From assembly GCA_002503885.1 (NCBI GenBank), contig DASQ01000089.1, forward strand, positions 27,936 through 58,680: 30,745 bases of DNA. The letters run 5' to 3'. The DNA comes from Methanoculleus marisnigri (GTDB lineage: Archaea > Halobacteriota > Methanomicrobia > Methanomicrobiales > Methanoculleaceae). This document shows, in pieces, positions 7,497 to 15,663 of the stretch. Under the pieces are notes generated by a model. The model was not told where the DNA came from and made no database searches. It was given only the letters and a program-made list of their open reading frames with translations. The number at the start of each line of letters is the position of its first letter. Position 1 is the stretch's first letter. Position numbers and translations under genes: made by a program.

Positions 7497-9015
7497 TGCC
7501 GGTGGACTGGACAGGGCTCGAAGAGAGCTGAACACTGAGCCGGGGTGTGAGGAGGTCGTCGCCGCGGCGGCGCGTCGCGAGCGGCCCCTCATCGTCCCGG
7601 TATTTACCGATATCCCGCTCCCCGCGTCTTCACCGGCCGACCTCTACGCCTCCCTTCGGGACGGTCCGGGGTTCCTGCTGGAGTCGCTTGAGGGGAACGA
7701 GAAGGCCGCCTGCTACTCGTTCATCTGCACCGCCCCGGCCGCGACCATCGCCGTGACTGCCGATGGCGCGGTGACAGTCTCCGGCGACCCCCGCATCCGT
7801 GAGATCGCTGCCGGTATCGAGGCCGCCGACGCCGTCGACGCCGTCCGCTTGTTCATGGGCCGGTTCCGGGTTGCCCCCTCGCCGCTCCAGAGGTTCTCGG
7901 GAGGGCTTGCCGGCTACTTCTCCTACGACCTCATCTCTTCTATCCACCCGATGTTCCGGGTGGAACCGGCGGAGGATCTTAAAGAGCCCGTCGCCCGGTT
8001 CATGCTCGCGCGGGACTGCCTCGCTCTCGACCACCACGGAGAGCGGCTCGCAGTCATCGGGAACCTGCTCATCACCGACGGGACGGATGCGGAGGAGGAG
8101 TATCACCGGGGCCGGGCAGCAATCGCCGAACGGGTCGCCCGGATACATGATCTCATTCCGGCAAGCCCGGGCGATCCGGGCAGGTCCGGCGTTCCGGCAT
8201 CGTCATGCACCCCTGAGGAGTTTTCGGGAGCGGTTCTCCGGGTCAAGGAGCATATCGCGGCTGGCGACATCTTCCAGGCCGTCCTCTCCCGGAGGCTCAC
8301 CTGCCGTATCGAGGGCGATCCGTTCGATGTCTACCGGCGGCTGCGGGCAACAAACCCGAGCCCCTACATGTACTACCTGGACTTTTCGGACTGCCAGGTC
8401 GCCGGGAGCAGCCCCGAGATGCTCGTCCGCGTGGAGAACGGTCGGGTGACGACGGTCCCGATCGCCGGCACCCGGCCCCGGGGGTCGACTCCGGCGGAAG
8501 ACGACAGGCTCGCGGCCGAGCTCCTCGCCGACGAGAAGGAGCGGGCCGAGCATATCATGCTCGTCGACCTTGCGAGGAACGATGTCGGCGCAGTCTCGGC
8601 CTATGGGAGCGTCTCGGTGACGGATTTCATGACCGTCGAGCGGTTCTCGCACGTCCAGCATATCGTCTCCACGGTCTCGGGCACGCTCCGCGAGGGATGC
8701 GACCGTTTCGATGCGCTGCGGTCCTGTTTCCCCGCGGGGACCGTCTCGGGGGCCCCGAAGATCCGGGCGATGCAGATCATCGGCGAGATGGAGGGGCTCC
8801 GGCGCGGGATCTACGCCGGGGCCGTCGGTTACCTCGGCTTTGCCGGCACGATGGACCTTGCGATAGCCATCCGGACGGTTATCGTGGAGAACGGGGTCGC
8901 CTCCGTCCAGGTGGGGGCCGGGATCGTGGCCGACTCCGACCCCGCCCGGGAGTGGGCAGAGACCACCAGCAAAGGACGGGCGATGCTTGCGGCGCTCGGT
9001 GCGGAGGTGGAATGA
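7496..9015 (+). CDS. trpE: Anthranilate synthase component I, apparent N-terminal frameshift
   Basis: TrpE makes anthranilate from chorismate using ammonia from TrpG. Family motifs are clear: 'GGLAGYFSYDL', 'GSSPEMLVRVENG', 'PIAGTRPRG', 'HIMLVDLARNDVG' and 'SGAPKIRAMQIIGEMEG'. ATG 7496 overlaps the trpB2 stop and follows GGGGTGA, so it looks like the true start, but that frame reads MPVDWTGLEES and stops at 7529-7531. The rest of TrpE, including 'RRERPLIVPVFTD' and the tryptophan-binding motif LLES (7675-7686), is in the -1 frame, open from 7489 with no ATG, GTG or TTG before GTG 7753. Starting at GTG 7753 would delete LLES and the first strands of the fold. One missing base between about 7510 and 7530 explains this, either as a real mutation or a sequencing error. 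The coordinates span both parts. Confidence 0.9.
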
Positions 9016-9596
9016 TGCGGGTGCTCGTCATTGACAGTTACGACAGTTTCACCTTCAACCTCTGCCAGCAGATCGGGATGCTCGGGGCGGAACCGGTCGT
9101 GGTGAAGAGCGACACGCCGTTTGAGCGGATTTGTTCCGCATCCTTCGACCGGGTCGTCCTCTCGCCCGGCCCGGGGCATCCCCGGGACTCCGCCCTCTAC
9201 CAGGCGGTCCTTACGTCAATCAGCAGGACCGTCCCGACGCTCGGGGTCTGCCTCGGCCACCAGGCGATCGGCCTCACCTTCGGGGCCTCCATCGCCCGGG
9301 CCGACCGGCTGATGCACGGGAAGCGGTCGCTCGTCCGGCACGACGGAGCGGGGATCTACGCGGGGGTGCCCGATCCCCTCGTCGCGACCCGCTACCACTC
9401 GCTCGTCATCGACCCTGCAACCATCCCGGACTGTCTCGAAGTGACGGCCCGAAGCGACGACGACGGGGCGGTCATGGGTGTTCGGCATCGGGAGTTCCCG
9501 ATCGAGGGGGTTCAGTTCCACCCGGAGAGCATCCTCACCCCCGACGGGAACCGGCTGATAGCAAACTTCCTCTTCGGCACGGGGGGTGGGGCATGA
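9012..9596 (+). CDS. trpG: Anthranilate synthase component II (glutamine amidotransferase)
   Basis: This 194-residue class I glutamine amidotransferase supplies ammonia to TrpE. It begins 'MMRVLVIDSYDSFTFNL', the usual TrpG/PabA opening, with the nucleophile C80 in 'LGVCLGHQAIGL', the oxyanion strand 'LSPGPGHP' (51-56) and the His-Glu pair in 'VQFHPESILT' near the end. The ATG at 9012 overlaps the trpE stop, and ATG 9015 is an equally possible start one codon on. Because a single copy is seen here, it could also serve folate-type aminodeoxychorismate synthesis, but the operon context favours tryptophan. Confidence 0.95.
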   Translation: MMRVLVIDSYDSFTFNLCQQIGMLGAEPVVVKSDTPFERICSASFDRVVLSPGPGHPRDSALYQAVLTSISRTVPTLGVCLGHQAIGLTFGASIARADRLMHGKRSLVRHDGAGIYAGVPDPLVATRYHSLVIDPATIPDCLEVTARSDDDGAVMGVRHREFPIEGVQFHPESILTPDGNRLIANFLFGTGGGA

Positions 9597-10609
9597 TCCG
9601 CGAGGCGATTGCCCGGGTATCCTCAGGCACGGACCTCACCCCGGCCGAAGCGGGGGAGGCGATGGAAGAGATCATGCGGGGGGCGGCGACGCCCGCCCAG
9701 ATCGGCGGGTTCCTCACGGCACTGCGGATGAAAGGGGAGACCGAGGTAGAGATCGCGGCGTTCGCCCGGGTGATGCGGGCCGCCGCCGTCCCGGTCTTCC
9801 TCCCGGGTCCTGAGGCGCGGGTGGACACCTGCGGGACCGGGGGCGACGGTGTGGGGACCTTCAATATCAGCACCGCGGCCGCCTTCGTCGCGGCCGGTGC
9901 GGGCGTCTCCGTCGTGAAACACGGGAACCGGGGGGTGTCGAGCCGGTGCGGCTCGGCCGACGTCCTCGAGGCGCTCGGCGTCTCCGTCGCGATCCCGCCG
10001 GACCTGGTCGGCAATGTCCTCGCGGCCGCCGGGATTGCCTTCCTCTTCGCCCCGGCCTACCACCCGGCGATGCAGCACGCCCGGTCGGCCCGGCAGGAGC
10101 TCGGGATCCGGACGGTCTTTAACCTCCTCGGCCCCCTCACGAACCCGGCAGGTGCCGGGGCCCACCTCCTCGGCGTCTACGACCCCCGCCTGGCATTTCC
10201 GGTCGCCCGGGTGCTCCGGGATCTCGGGGTGGAGCGGGCGATGGTGGTCCACGGCGCCGGCCTCGACGAGATGACGACGACCGGGCCGACGACGGTCGCG
10301 GAACTGCGGGACGGCGAGGTCCGGGCCTACACCCTCGACTGCACGGAGTTCGGGCTCCCGCACTCGTCCATCGCCGCCCTCCGGGGCGGCGGGCCGGAGG
10401 AGAACGCCCGGCTCCTCCTCTCCATCCTGGCGGGCGACGACGGCCCTGCCCGGGATATCACCCTCCTCAACGCCGGGGCGGCGATCTACCTCGGCGGGAA
10501 GGCCGGCGGCATCGCAGGGGGCATCGCCCGGGCGGAGGCGTCGATCGACTCGGGAGCGGCGCTCGATCGGCTCCACCGGCTGGTCGAGGCGACTGGAGGT
10601 GGGGCATGA
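9593..10609 (+). CDS. trpD: Anthranilate phosphoribosyltransferase
   Basis: This 338-residue enzyme transfers the phosphoribosyl group of PRPP to anthranilate, the second step from chorismate to tryptophan. The PRPP/Mg site 'VDTCGTGGDGVGTFNIST' and the anthranilate-site motif 'VKHGNRGVSSRCGSADVLEALG' are intact, followed by 'HPAMQHARSARQELGIRTVFNLLGPLTNPA', a family hallmark. Length matches the family. The ATG at 9593 overlaps the trpG stop (ATGA), and the stop overlaps the trpC ATG. The ORF is also open upstream, but the homologous region begins at 'MIREAIARV'. Confidence 0.96.
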   Translation: MIREAIARVSSGTDLTPAEAGEAMEEIMRGAATPAQIGGFLTALRMKGETEVEIAAFARVMRAAAVPVFLPGPEARVDTCGTGGDGVGTFNISTAAAFVAAGAGVSVVKHGNRGVSSRCGSADVLEALGVSVAIPPDLVGNVLAAAGIAFLFAPAYHPAMQHARSARQELGIRTVFNLLGPLTNPAGAGAHLLGVYDPRLAFPVARVLRDLGVERAMVVHGAGLDEMTTTGPTTVAELRDGEVRAYTLDCTEFGLPHSSIAALRGGGPEENARLLLSILAGDDGPARDITLLNAGAAIYLGGKAGGIAGGIARAEASIDSGAALDRLHRLVEATGGGA

Positions 10610-11364
10610 TCCTCGACGAGATCATCAGGTCGACCGGCGAGCGCCTGGAGACTCTCGGCCCTCTTCCGGCCGTCGACCCCGGGGAGATGCCCCACCGGAG
10701 TCTTCGAGAGGCCATACGGGAGTGCCGGGACAGAAACGCGATCATCGCCGAGGTGAAGTATGCCTCCCCGTCCCGCGGCAGAATTCACGACGGCTGCACC
10801 CCGGAATCGATCGCGGGGGAGTTCGTCGCCGCCGGGGCCACCGGGCTCTCGGTGCTCACCGAACCTACCTTTTTCGGGGGAAGCATCGAGAATCTCGTCC
10901 GGGTGCGGCGTGCGGTCCCGGTGCCGATCCTCCGGAAGGACTTCATCATCGACGAACGCCAGCTCGTGGAGACCCGGGCGCTCGGCGCCGATGCCGTCCT
11001 CCTCATCGCCCGGGTGCTCGGGAGCAGCCTCCCCGCATTCGTCGACGAGGCACTCGCGCTCGGTCTTGAGCCGCTCGTCGAGGTCCACGACAGAAACGAG
11101 ATGGAGCGTGCTCTTGCCACCGAGACGAACCTTATCGGGATCAACAACCGCAACCTTGAGACGATGACGATCGATCTCTCGACGACAGCCCGCCTTGCGG
11201 AGGCGGCACGCGACGAGGGAAGGACCGTGGTCTCCGAGAGCGGCATCATGTGGCCCTATGATGTCCGCAATCTACGCCGGCACTGCGACGCGTTCCTGAT
11301 CGGGTCCGCCCTGATGTCGGCCCGAAACCGCCAAAGGAGACTGGAGGGGTTTGTATTCGCGTGA
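10606..11364 (+). CDS. trpC: Indole-3-glycerol phosphate synthase
   Basis: This 252-residue TIM-barrel enzyme closes the indole ring to give indole-3-glycerol phosphate. Visible motifs are 'IIAEVKYASPSRG' (catalytic Lys), 'GATGLSVLTEPTFFGGS', 'PILRKDFIIDERQL' (second catalytic Lys), 'EPLVEVHDRNEME' and 'IGINNRNLETMTIDL', then 'VSESGIM'. The order is standard for TrpC. The start overlaps the trpD stop by 4 bp, and the stop overlaps the GTG start of trpF, keeping the chain of coupled genes intact. Confidence 0.96.
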   Translation: MILDEIIRSTGERLETLGPLPAVDPGEMPHRSLREAIRECRDRNAIIAEVKYASPSRGRIHDGCTPESIAGEFVAAGATGLSVLTEPTFFGGSIENLVRVRRAVPVPILRKDFIIDERQLVETRALGADAVLLIARVLGSSLPAFVDEALALGLEPLVEVHDRNEMERALATETNLIGINNRNLETMTIDLSTTARLAEAARDEGRTVVSESGIMWPYDVRNLRRHCDAFLIGSALMSARNRQRRLEGFVFA

Positions 11365-11933
11365 AGATCTGTGGGATCACCACCGTCGGCGACGCACTTC
11401 TCGCCGTGGCGGCCGGAGCCGACGCAATCGGCGTAGTGCTTGCGAGCCCCTCGCCGCGATCGGTGACGCCTGATCTGGCGCGGGAGATATTTGCGGCGGT
11501 TCCGCCGTTCGTGACCACGGTCGCCGTCACATCGACCGACCGGCCCGAAGACCTTGCAACGATCCTCTTCTCGCGGCCGGACGCGGTGCAGGTGGGGAGC
11601 TGCCTCGATCTGCCTCCCGACGCGGGGGTGCGGGTTCTCCGGATGCTCTCGCCCGGCGACCCCCTGCGGGACGACTGCGACGCGGTGGTCATCGACGGCA
11701 GCCACGGCACCGGAAGGGCGTTCGACCCCGGGTACGCCCGGGAGTGCGTGGCATCCTCGCCGGTGCCGGTCATCCTCGCGGGCGGGCTCGCTCCCGGCAA
11801 CGTGGGCGAGGCGATACGGGCGGTGCGGCCCTACGCCGTCGACGTCGCTTCAGGCGTCGAGGCGGCGCCGGGGATCAAGGACGAGCGTCTCATGAGGGCG
11901 TTTGTGAAGGTATGCAGGACGATGTATCCATGA
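11361..11933 (+). CDS. trpF: Phosphoribosylanthranilate isomerase
   Basis: This 190-residue TIM-barrel enzyme isomerises phosphoribosylanthranilate, the step before TrpC. It begins with the diagnostic 'VKICGITTVGDALLAVAAGADAIGVVLA', where Cys is the catalytic base. The catalytic Asp is in 'AVVIDGSHGTGRAFDP', and the phosphate site is 'VILAGGLAPGNVGEAI' with 'DVASGVEAAPGIKD'. It is slightly short for the family (about 200-210). The GTG start overlaps the trpC stop (GTGA), and the stop overlaps the trpB ATG. In many archaea TrpF is fused to TrpC; here it is separate. Confidence 0.95.
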   Translation: MKICGITTVGDALLAVAAGADAIGVVLASPSPRSVTPDLAREIFAAVPPFVTTVAVTSTDRPEDLATILFSRPDAVQVGSCLDLPPDAGVRVLRMLSPGDPLRDDCDAVVIDGSHGTGRAFDPGYARECVASSPVPVILAGGLAPGNVGEAIRAVRPYAVDVASGVEAAPGIKDERLMRAFVKVCRTMYP

Positions 11934-13102
11934 AAACAGGACGATACGGAGTATACGGCGGGCAGTACGTGCCCGAGACGCTGATGAGCGCGCTGATCGA
12001 ACTTGAGGAGACCTACGCCCGGATCCGCGATGACCCGGAGTTCTCCCGCCGGCTCGACTGGTACCTGCACGAGTATGCCGGCCGGGAGACTCCGCTCACC
12101 TACTGCGAGAACCTCTCCCGCGACCTCGGCTGTCGGGTCTACTTAAAGCGGGAGGACCTCCTTCACGGCGGTGCGCATAAACTGAACAACACCCTCGGCC
12201 AGGCGCTCATGGCGAAGTACATGGGCAAGCGCCGGCTCATCGCCGAGACCGGCGCCGGGCAGCACGGCGTCGCGACGGCAATCGCGGGTGCGGCCCTCGA
12301 TCTGCCCGTCGAGGTCTATATGGGCGAGGTGGATACCCGGCGCCAGGCGCTCAACGTATTTCGGATGGAACTCCTCGGGGCCCGGGTCATCCCGGTCGCT
12401 TCGGGGTCGCGGACGCTTAAGGACGCCATCAACGCGGCGATGCGCGACTGGGTGGCGAACCTTCGGGATACCCACTACCTGCTCGGCTCCTGCGTCGGCC
12501 CGCACCCCTTCCCCCGGATCGTCCGCGACTTCCAGTCGGTCATCGGCGAGGAGGCACGGCGGCAGGTGTTCGAACGGGAGGGGCGGCTCCCCGACACCGT
12601 CGTCGCCTGCGTCGGCGGGGGTTCGAACGCGATCGGCATCTTCTATCCGTTCGTGAACGACGACGTGGCGCTGGTCGGCGTGGAGGCGGGCGGCGAGGGG
12701 CTCGATACCCCCCGTCACGGGGCTTCGCTCTGCGGTGGCTCGGTCGGGGTCTTCCAGGGAGCGCTCTCCTACCTTCTCCAGGACGACGACGGCCAGGCGC
12801 TCGAGACGCACTCCATCGCGGCGGGCCTCGACCATCCCTCCGTCGGGCCCGAGCACGCCATGCTGAGGGACTCGGGGCGGGTCCGCTACGAGGCGGTCAC
12901 CGACGCCGAAGCACTCGCGGCCTTCCGCCACCTCTCCCGCACCGAGGGGATCATCCCGGCGCTCGAGTCCGCCCATGCGGTCGCCTACGCTCTCCGGGAG
13001 GCCGACAACCTCGACCGGGACGGTATCCTCGTCATCAACCTCTCGGGGAGGGGCGACAAAGACGTCGCTGACGTGGCGAACCTCCCCCGGGGTGCGGTAT
13101 GA
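11930..13102 (+). CDS. trpB: Tryptophan synthase beta chain, TrpB1 type
   Basis: This 390-residue standard TrpB partners TrpA and condenses indole with serine. It starts 'MKTGRYGVYGGQYVPETLM', the classic N-terminus. The PLP lysine is K84 in 'LLHGGAHKLNNTLGQAL', the catalytic Glu is in 'IAETGAGQHGVATA', and the phosphate loop is 'CVGGGSNAIG'. ATG 11930 is chosen because it overlaps the trpF stop; an in-frame ATG at 11912 lies inside trpF and would add six residues. The stop overlaps the trpA ATG. The operon therefore carries both beta-chain types, with this one for the channelled TrpA-TrpB complex. Confidence 0.97.
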   Translation: MKTGRYGVYGGQYVPETLMSALIELEETYARIRDDPEFSRRLDWYLHEYAGRETPLTYCENLSRDLGCRVYLKREDLLHGGAHKLNNTLGQALMAKYMGKRRLIAETGAGQHGVATAIAGAALDLPVEVYMGEVDTRRQALNVFRMELLGARVIPVASGSRTLKDAINAAMRDWVANLRDTHYLLGSCVGPHPFPRIVRDFQSVIGEEARRQVFEREGRLPDTVVACVGGGSNAIGIFYPFVNDDVALVGVEAGGEGLDTPRHGASLCGGSVGVFQGALSYLLQDDDGQALETHSIAAGLDHPSVGPEHAMLRDSGRVRYEAVTDAEALAAFRHLSRTEGIIPALESAHAVAYALREADNLDRDGILVINLSGRGDKDVADVANLPRGAV

Positions 13103-13935
13103 GCCGGATCGCCGGGCTCTTTGCCCGGAAAAATCCGGCCTTCATCGGCTTTACCGTCGCTGGAGACCCCGGTATCGAGGCGTCGTTTGGGGTGGCGAGA
13201 ACGATGATCGATGCGGGTGTCGACCTCCTCGAGATCGCCATCCCCTACTCCGACCCGGTTGCGGACGGCCCCGTGATCGAGCGGGCGCATATCCGCGCTC
13301 TCCGGGCAGGCACCACCCCGGACGACGTCTTCACCCTCGTCCGGCGGGTCAGGGAGCACGCACCGGAGGTGCCGGTCATCCTCTTCACCTACTATAACAT
13401 CGTCTACCGCCGCGGGCCGGGGAGGTTCTTTGCGGAGGCTGCCGCAGCCGGTGCGGACGGCGTCCTCATCGTCGATCTTCCGAGCGAAGAGTCGGGCGAA
13501 GTCGCGCCGTACGCCGCCCGGCACGGCATCGACCGGATCGCCCTCATCGCCCCGACGACGTCGCCGGAGCGACAGCACGCGATTCTCCGGGAAGCCTCCG
13601 GGTTTGTCTACTTGATCTCGCTTGAAGGGGTTACCGGCGAGCGCGACCGGCTCCCCTCCGGTATCGCCGGGCTGGTCGGTGCGGTGCGGGAGAAGACAGA
13701 TCTCCCGCTCGCCGTCGGGTTCGGGATTTCGCGCCCCGAGCATGTGGGTGCGGTCGCGGCCGCCGGTGCGAACGGCGTCATCGTGGGGAGCGCGCTCGTC
13801 CGGCTGATCGAGGAGCACCCCGGAGACGAGGCCGGGATGCACGAGGCGCTCCGCACTGCCATTGGAGCGTTACGGGGCGGTCTTGCCACCGACCACGGGC
13901 ATGATATATCCCGGCGGGAAAGAGTAAAGGGATGA
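13099..13935 (+). CDS. trpA: Tryptophan synthase alpha chain
   Basis: This 278-residue TIM-barrel enzyme cleaves indole-3-glycerol phosphate to indole, which passes to TrpB. The catalytic residues are in 'VDLLEIAIPYSDPVADGPVIERA' (Glu, and Asp of 'SDPVADGP'). Other hallmarks are 'VILFTYYNIVYRRGPGRF', 'DGVLIVDLPSEE', 'YLISLEGVTGERDRL' and 'VGFGISRPEHV', with the phosphate site 'GANGVIVGSALV'. It is the last tryptophan gene. Its stop overlaps the ATG of the NAD-kinase-like gene by 4 bp, so that gene should be on the same mRNA. Confidence 0.97.
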   Translation: MSRIAGLFARKNPAFIGFTVAGDPGIEASFGVARTMIDAGVDLLEIAIPYSDPVADGPVIERAHIRALRAGTTPDDVFTLVRRVREHAPEVPVILFTYYNIVYRRGPGRFFAEAAAAGADGVLIVDLPSEESGEVAPYAARHGIDRIALIAPTTSPERQHAILREASGFVYLISLEGVTGERDRLPSGIAGLVGAVREKTDLPLAVGFGISRPEHVGAVAAAGANGVIVGSALVRLIEEHPGDEAGMHEALRTAIGALRGGLATDHGHDISRRERVKG

Positions 13936-15035
13936 TGCGGACCGTCGGGTTTTTAATCAACCCGGTCGCCGGGATGGGCGGCGCCGTGGGGCTGAAGGGG
14001 ACGGACGGACAGGTCGCTGAGGCGATCCGGCTCGGGGCGGTGGCGCACGCCTGCGACCGGGCGGTGCAGCCCCTCTCCCTCCTCAAGAGCGACGATATCG
14101 TGTGGTGCACCTGTGCGGCGCCGATGGGGGGGAACGTCCTTCTCGGCGCGGGCATCGACCGCTACACCGTCCTTTATCACCCCTCTCTCCCGACGAGCGC
14201 AGCCGACACGAAGGCTGCGTGCCGGGCGTTCCTCGACGCCGGGGCCGACCTGATCGTCTTCTGCGGCGGGGACGGGACGGCCCGGGATGTCTTCGACGCT
14301 GTGGGGCGATCAATCCCGGTACTCGGGATTCCCGCCGGAGTGAAGATGTACTCGGCGGTCTTTGCGGTCAACCCGGCGGCGGCGGCCGACCTCGTCCGGC
14401 AGGCCGGGCGGGTCCCCTGCCGGGACTCCGAGGTGATGGACGTCGACGAGGAGGCCTACCGCTCGGGCCGTCTTGCCGCCCGGCTCTACGGGTACGCGTG
14501 TGTCCCCTACATTCCGGAACGGACTCAAGGAGGGAAGCAGGTCTTCGAGCAGCAGGACGAAGAGCGGGCGAAGGATGATATCGCCGCGTTCATGGCTGAG
14601 ATCATGCTGCCGGAGACACTCTATATCGTCGGCGCCGGGACCACGACGGCACGGATCCTGGAGCGGCTCGGCCTCCCGGCGACGCTGCTCGGGGTAGATG
14701 CCGTCAGGAACGGGGAGGTCGTCGCCCGCGACGTCGATGAACGGACGCTGCTCGCCCTCCTCGACACCTACCCGCGGGCGAAGATCGTCGTCAGCCCCAT
14801 TGGGGCGCAGGGCTTCGTCCTCGGCCGGGGCAACCAGCAGATCAGCCCGGACGTCCTCCGGAAGGCGGGACTACGGAACCTGATCGTGGTCGCCACGCCG
14901 GGAAAGCTCGCCGGGACACCCCTCCTGTACGTTGACTCGGGGGACGCAACGCTCGACCGGGAGGTCGGGGACTCTCTGCAGGTCGTCTCCGGCTACCGGA
15001 TTGCGCAGCGGAAGAGGGTCCTCCACCCGGAATGA
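13932..15035 (+). CDS. ATP-NAD kinase-like protein (COG3199 type)
   Basis: This 367-residue protein has the nucleotide-kinase hallmark GGDGT at residues 112-116 within 'LIVFCGGDGTARDVFDA', preceded by 'MRTVGFLINPVAGMGGAVGLKG' at the N-terminus, the pattern of the COG3199 ATP-NAD kinase-like family common in archaea. The C-terminal third ('YIVGAGTTTARILERLGL', 'VVSPIGAQGFVLGRGNQQISPDVL') is also typical. A true NAD kinase would make NADP; other members may phosphorylate related substrates, so the substrate is not certain. The gene overlaps trpA by 4 bp. The coupling may be fortuitous or may link NADP or PRPP demand to aromatic amino acid synthesis. Confidence 0.85.
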   Translation: MMRTVGFLINPVAGMGGAVGLKGTDGQVAEAIRLGAVAHACDRAVQPLSLLKSDDIVWCTCAAPMGGNVLLGAGIDRYTVLYHPSLPTSAADTKAACRAFLDAGADLIVFCGGDGTARDVFDAVGRSIPVLGIPAGVKMYSAVFAVNPAAAADLVRQAGRVPCRDSEVMDVDEEAYRSGRLAARLYGYACVPYIPERTQGGKQVFEQQDEERAKDDIAAFMAEIMLPETLYIVGAGTTTARILERLGLPATLLGVDAVRNGEVVARDVDERTLLALLDTYPRAKIVVSPIGAQGFVLGRGNQQISPDVLRKAGLRNLIVVATPGKLAGTPLLYVDSGDATLDREVGDSLQVVSGYRIAQRKRVLHPE

Positions 15036-15063
15036 TGCGGTCGTGGGGTTCGTCCGTGAATCT

Positions 15064-15663
15064 TCACGCCGCCCTCTCCTCGACGGGCGTTTGCCGGCAG
15101 GCGAGGACGAGGAGCAGGATGCCGAGGAGCCCGAGCCCGGCGTAGACGTAAGCCGCCCCGGCGAACTCGTAGAGCGAGGGCGAGTCGACCCTGACGTTTT
15201 CCGGGAGCGGTGGGGCGAGGAAGAGGCCGTATGCCCAGACCAGGCCGAACAGGCTGATGATCCCCGTCTCGATCGCCGAGAACCACGCGAACGTTCCCAT
15301 CCTGACCGGGAGCGCTCCGAGCAGGAGGATGAGGGCCGCCGGAGCGAGGAGCACGGTGGCGAGCAGGCCGCTCCCGGAGGACCAGGGCGATGGCCCGAAG
15401 ACGGCGAGCGCCAGGAGGAGCGCCGCGAGGGGCACCGCCGCCCACCACCTGCCGTCTTCCTCCCGCATTGCCGCGGCACAAAGCACCGCTCCCGCAAGTG
15501 AGATGATGCAGAAGAGGAGGAGCACCGGCGCGAGGTCTGCGACCCGGTACACGGACTGGCCGTTGTAGGCGAACCGGGCATACATCCCTGTCACGGGAAC
15601 GGCGATGAAGTACGCCGCGGTGAGAGCGAGGGCGAGCGCTGTTCTCTCCGGAGCCATTCTCAT
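15064..15663 (-). CDS. Membrane protein of unknown function (second of a pair)
   Basis: This 199-residue protein is almost entirely hydrophobic with about five to six transmembrane helices, for example 'ALALALTAAYFIAVPVTGMY', 'APVLLLFCIISLAGAVLCAA', 'AVPLAALLLALAVFG' and 'GLGLLGILLLVLAC'. ATG 15663 is chosen because it overlaps the stop of the upstream membrane-protein gene (ATGA); the open frame extends upstream but only into that gene. No motif, charged active-site pattern or known family is recognised. It converges on the NAD-kinase-like gene, 28 bp away. The pair probably forms one membrane complex; function cannot be stated. Confidence 0.75.
   Translation of the reverse strand: MRMAPERTALALALTAAYFIAVPVTGMYARFAYNGQSVYRVADLAPVLLLFCIISLAGAVLCAAAMREEDGRWWAAVPLAALLLALAVFGPSPWSSGSGLLATVLLAPAALILLLGALPVRMGTFAWFSAIETGIISLFGLVWAYGLFLAPPLPENVRVDSPSLYEFAGAAYVYAGLGLLGILLLVLACRQTPVEERAA

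Noticed and set aside
7753..9015. trpE starting at GTG 7753
   Set aside because: It would remove the LLES tryptophan-binding motif and other N-terminal sequence that is clearly TrpE-like and lies in the same open frame.
9623..10576. Minus-strand frame opposite trpD
   Set aside because: Arg/Pro/Gly/Asp-rich shadow; trpD has intact catalytic motifs.
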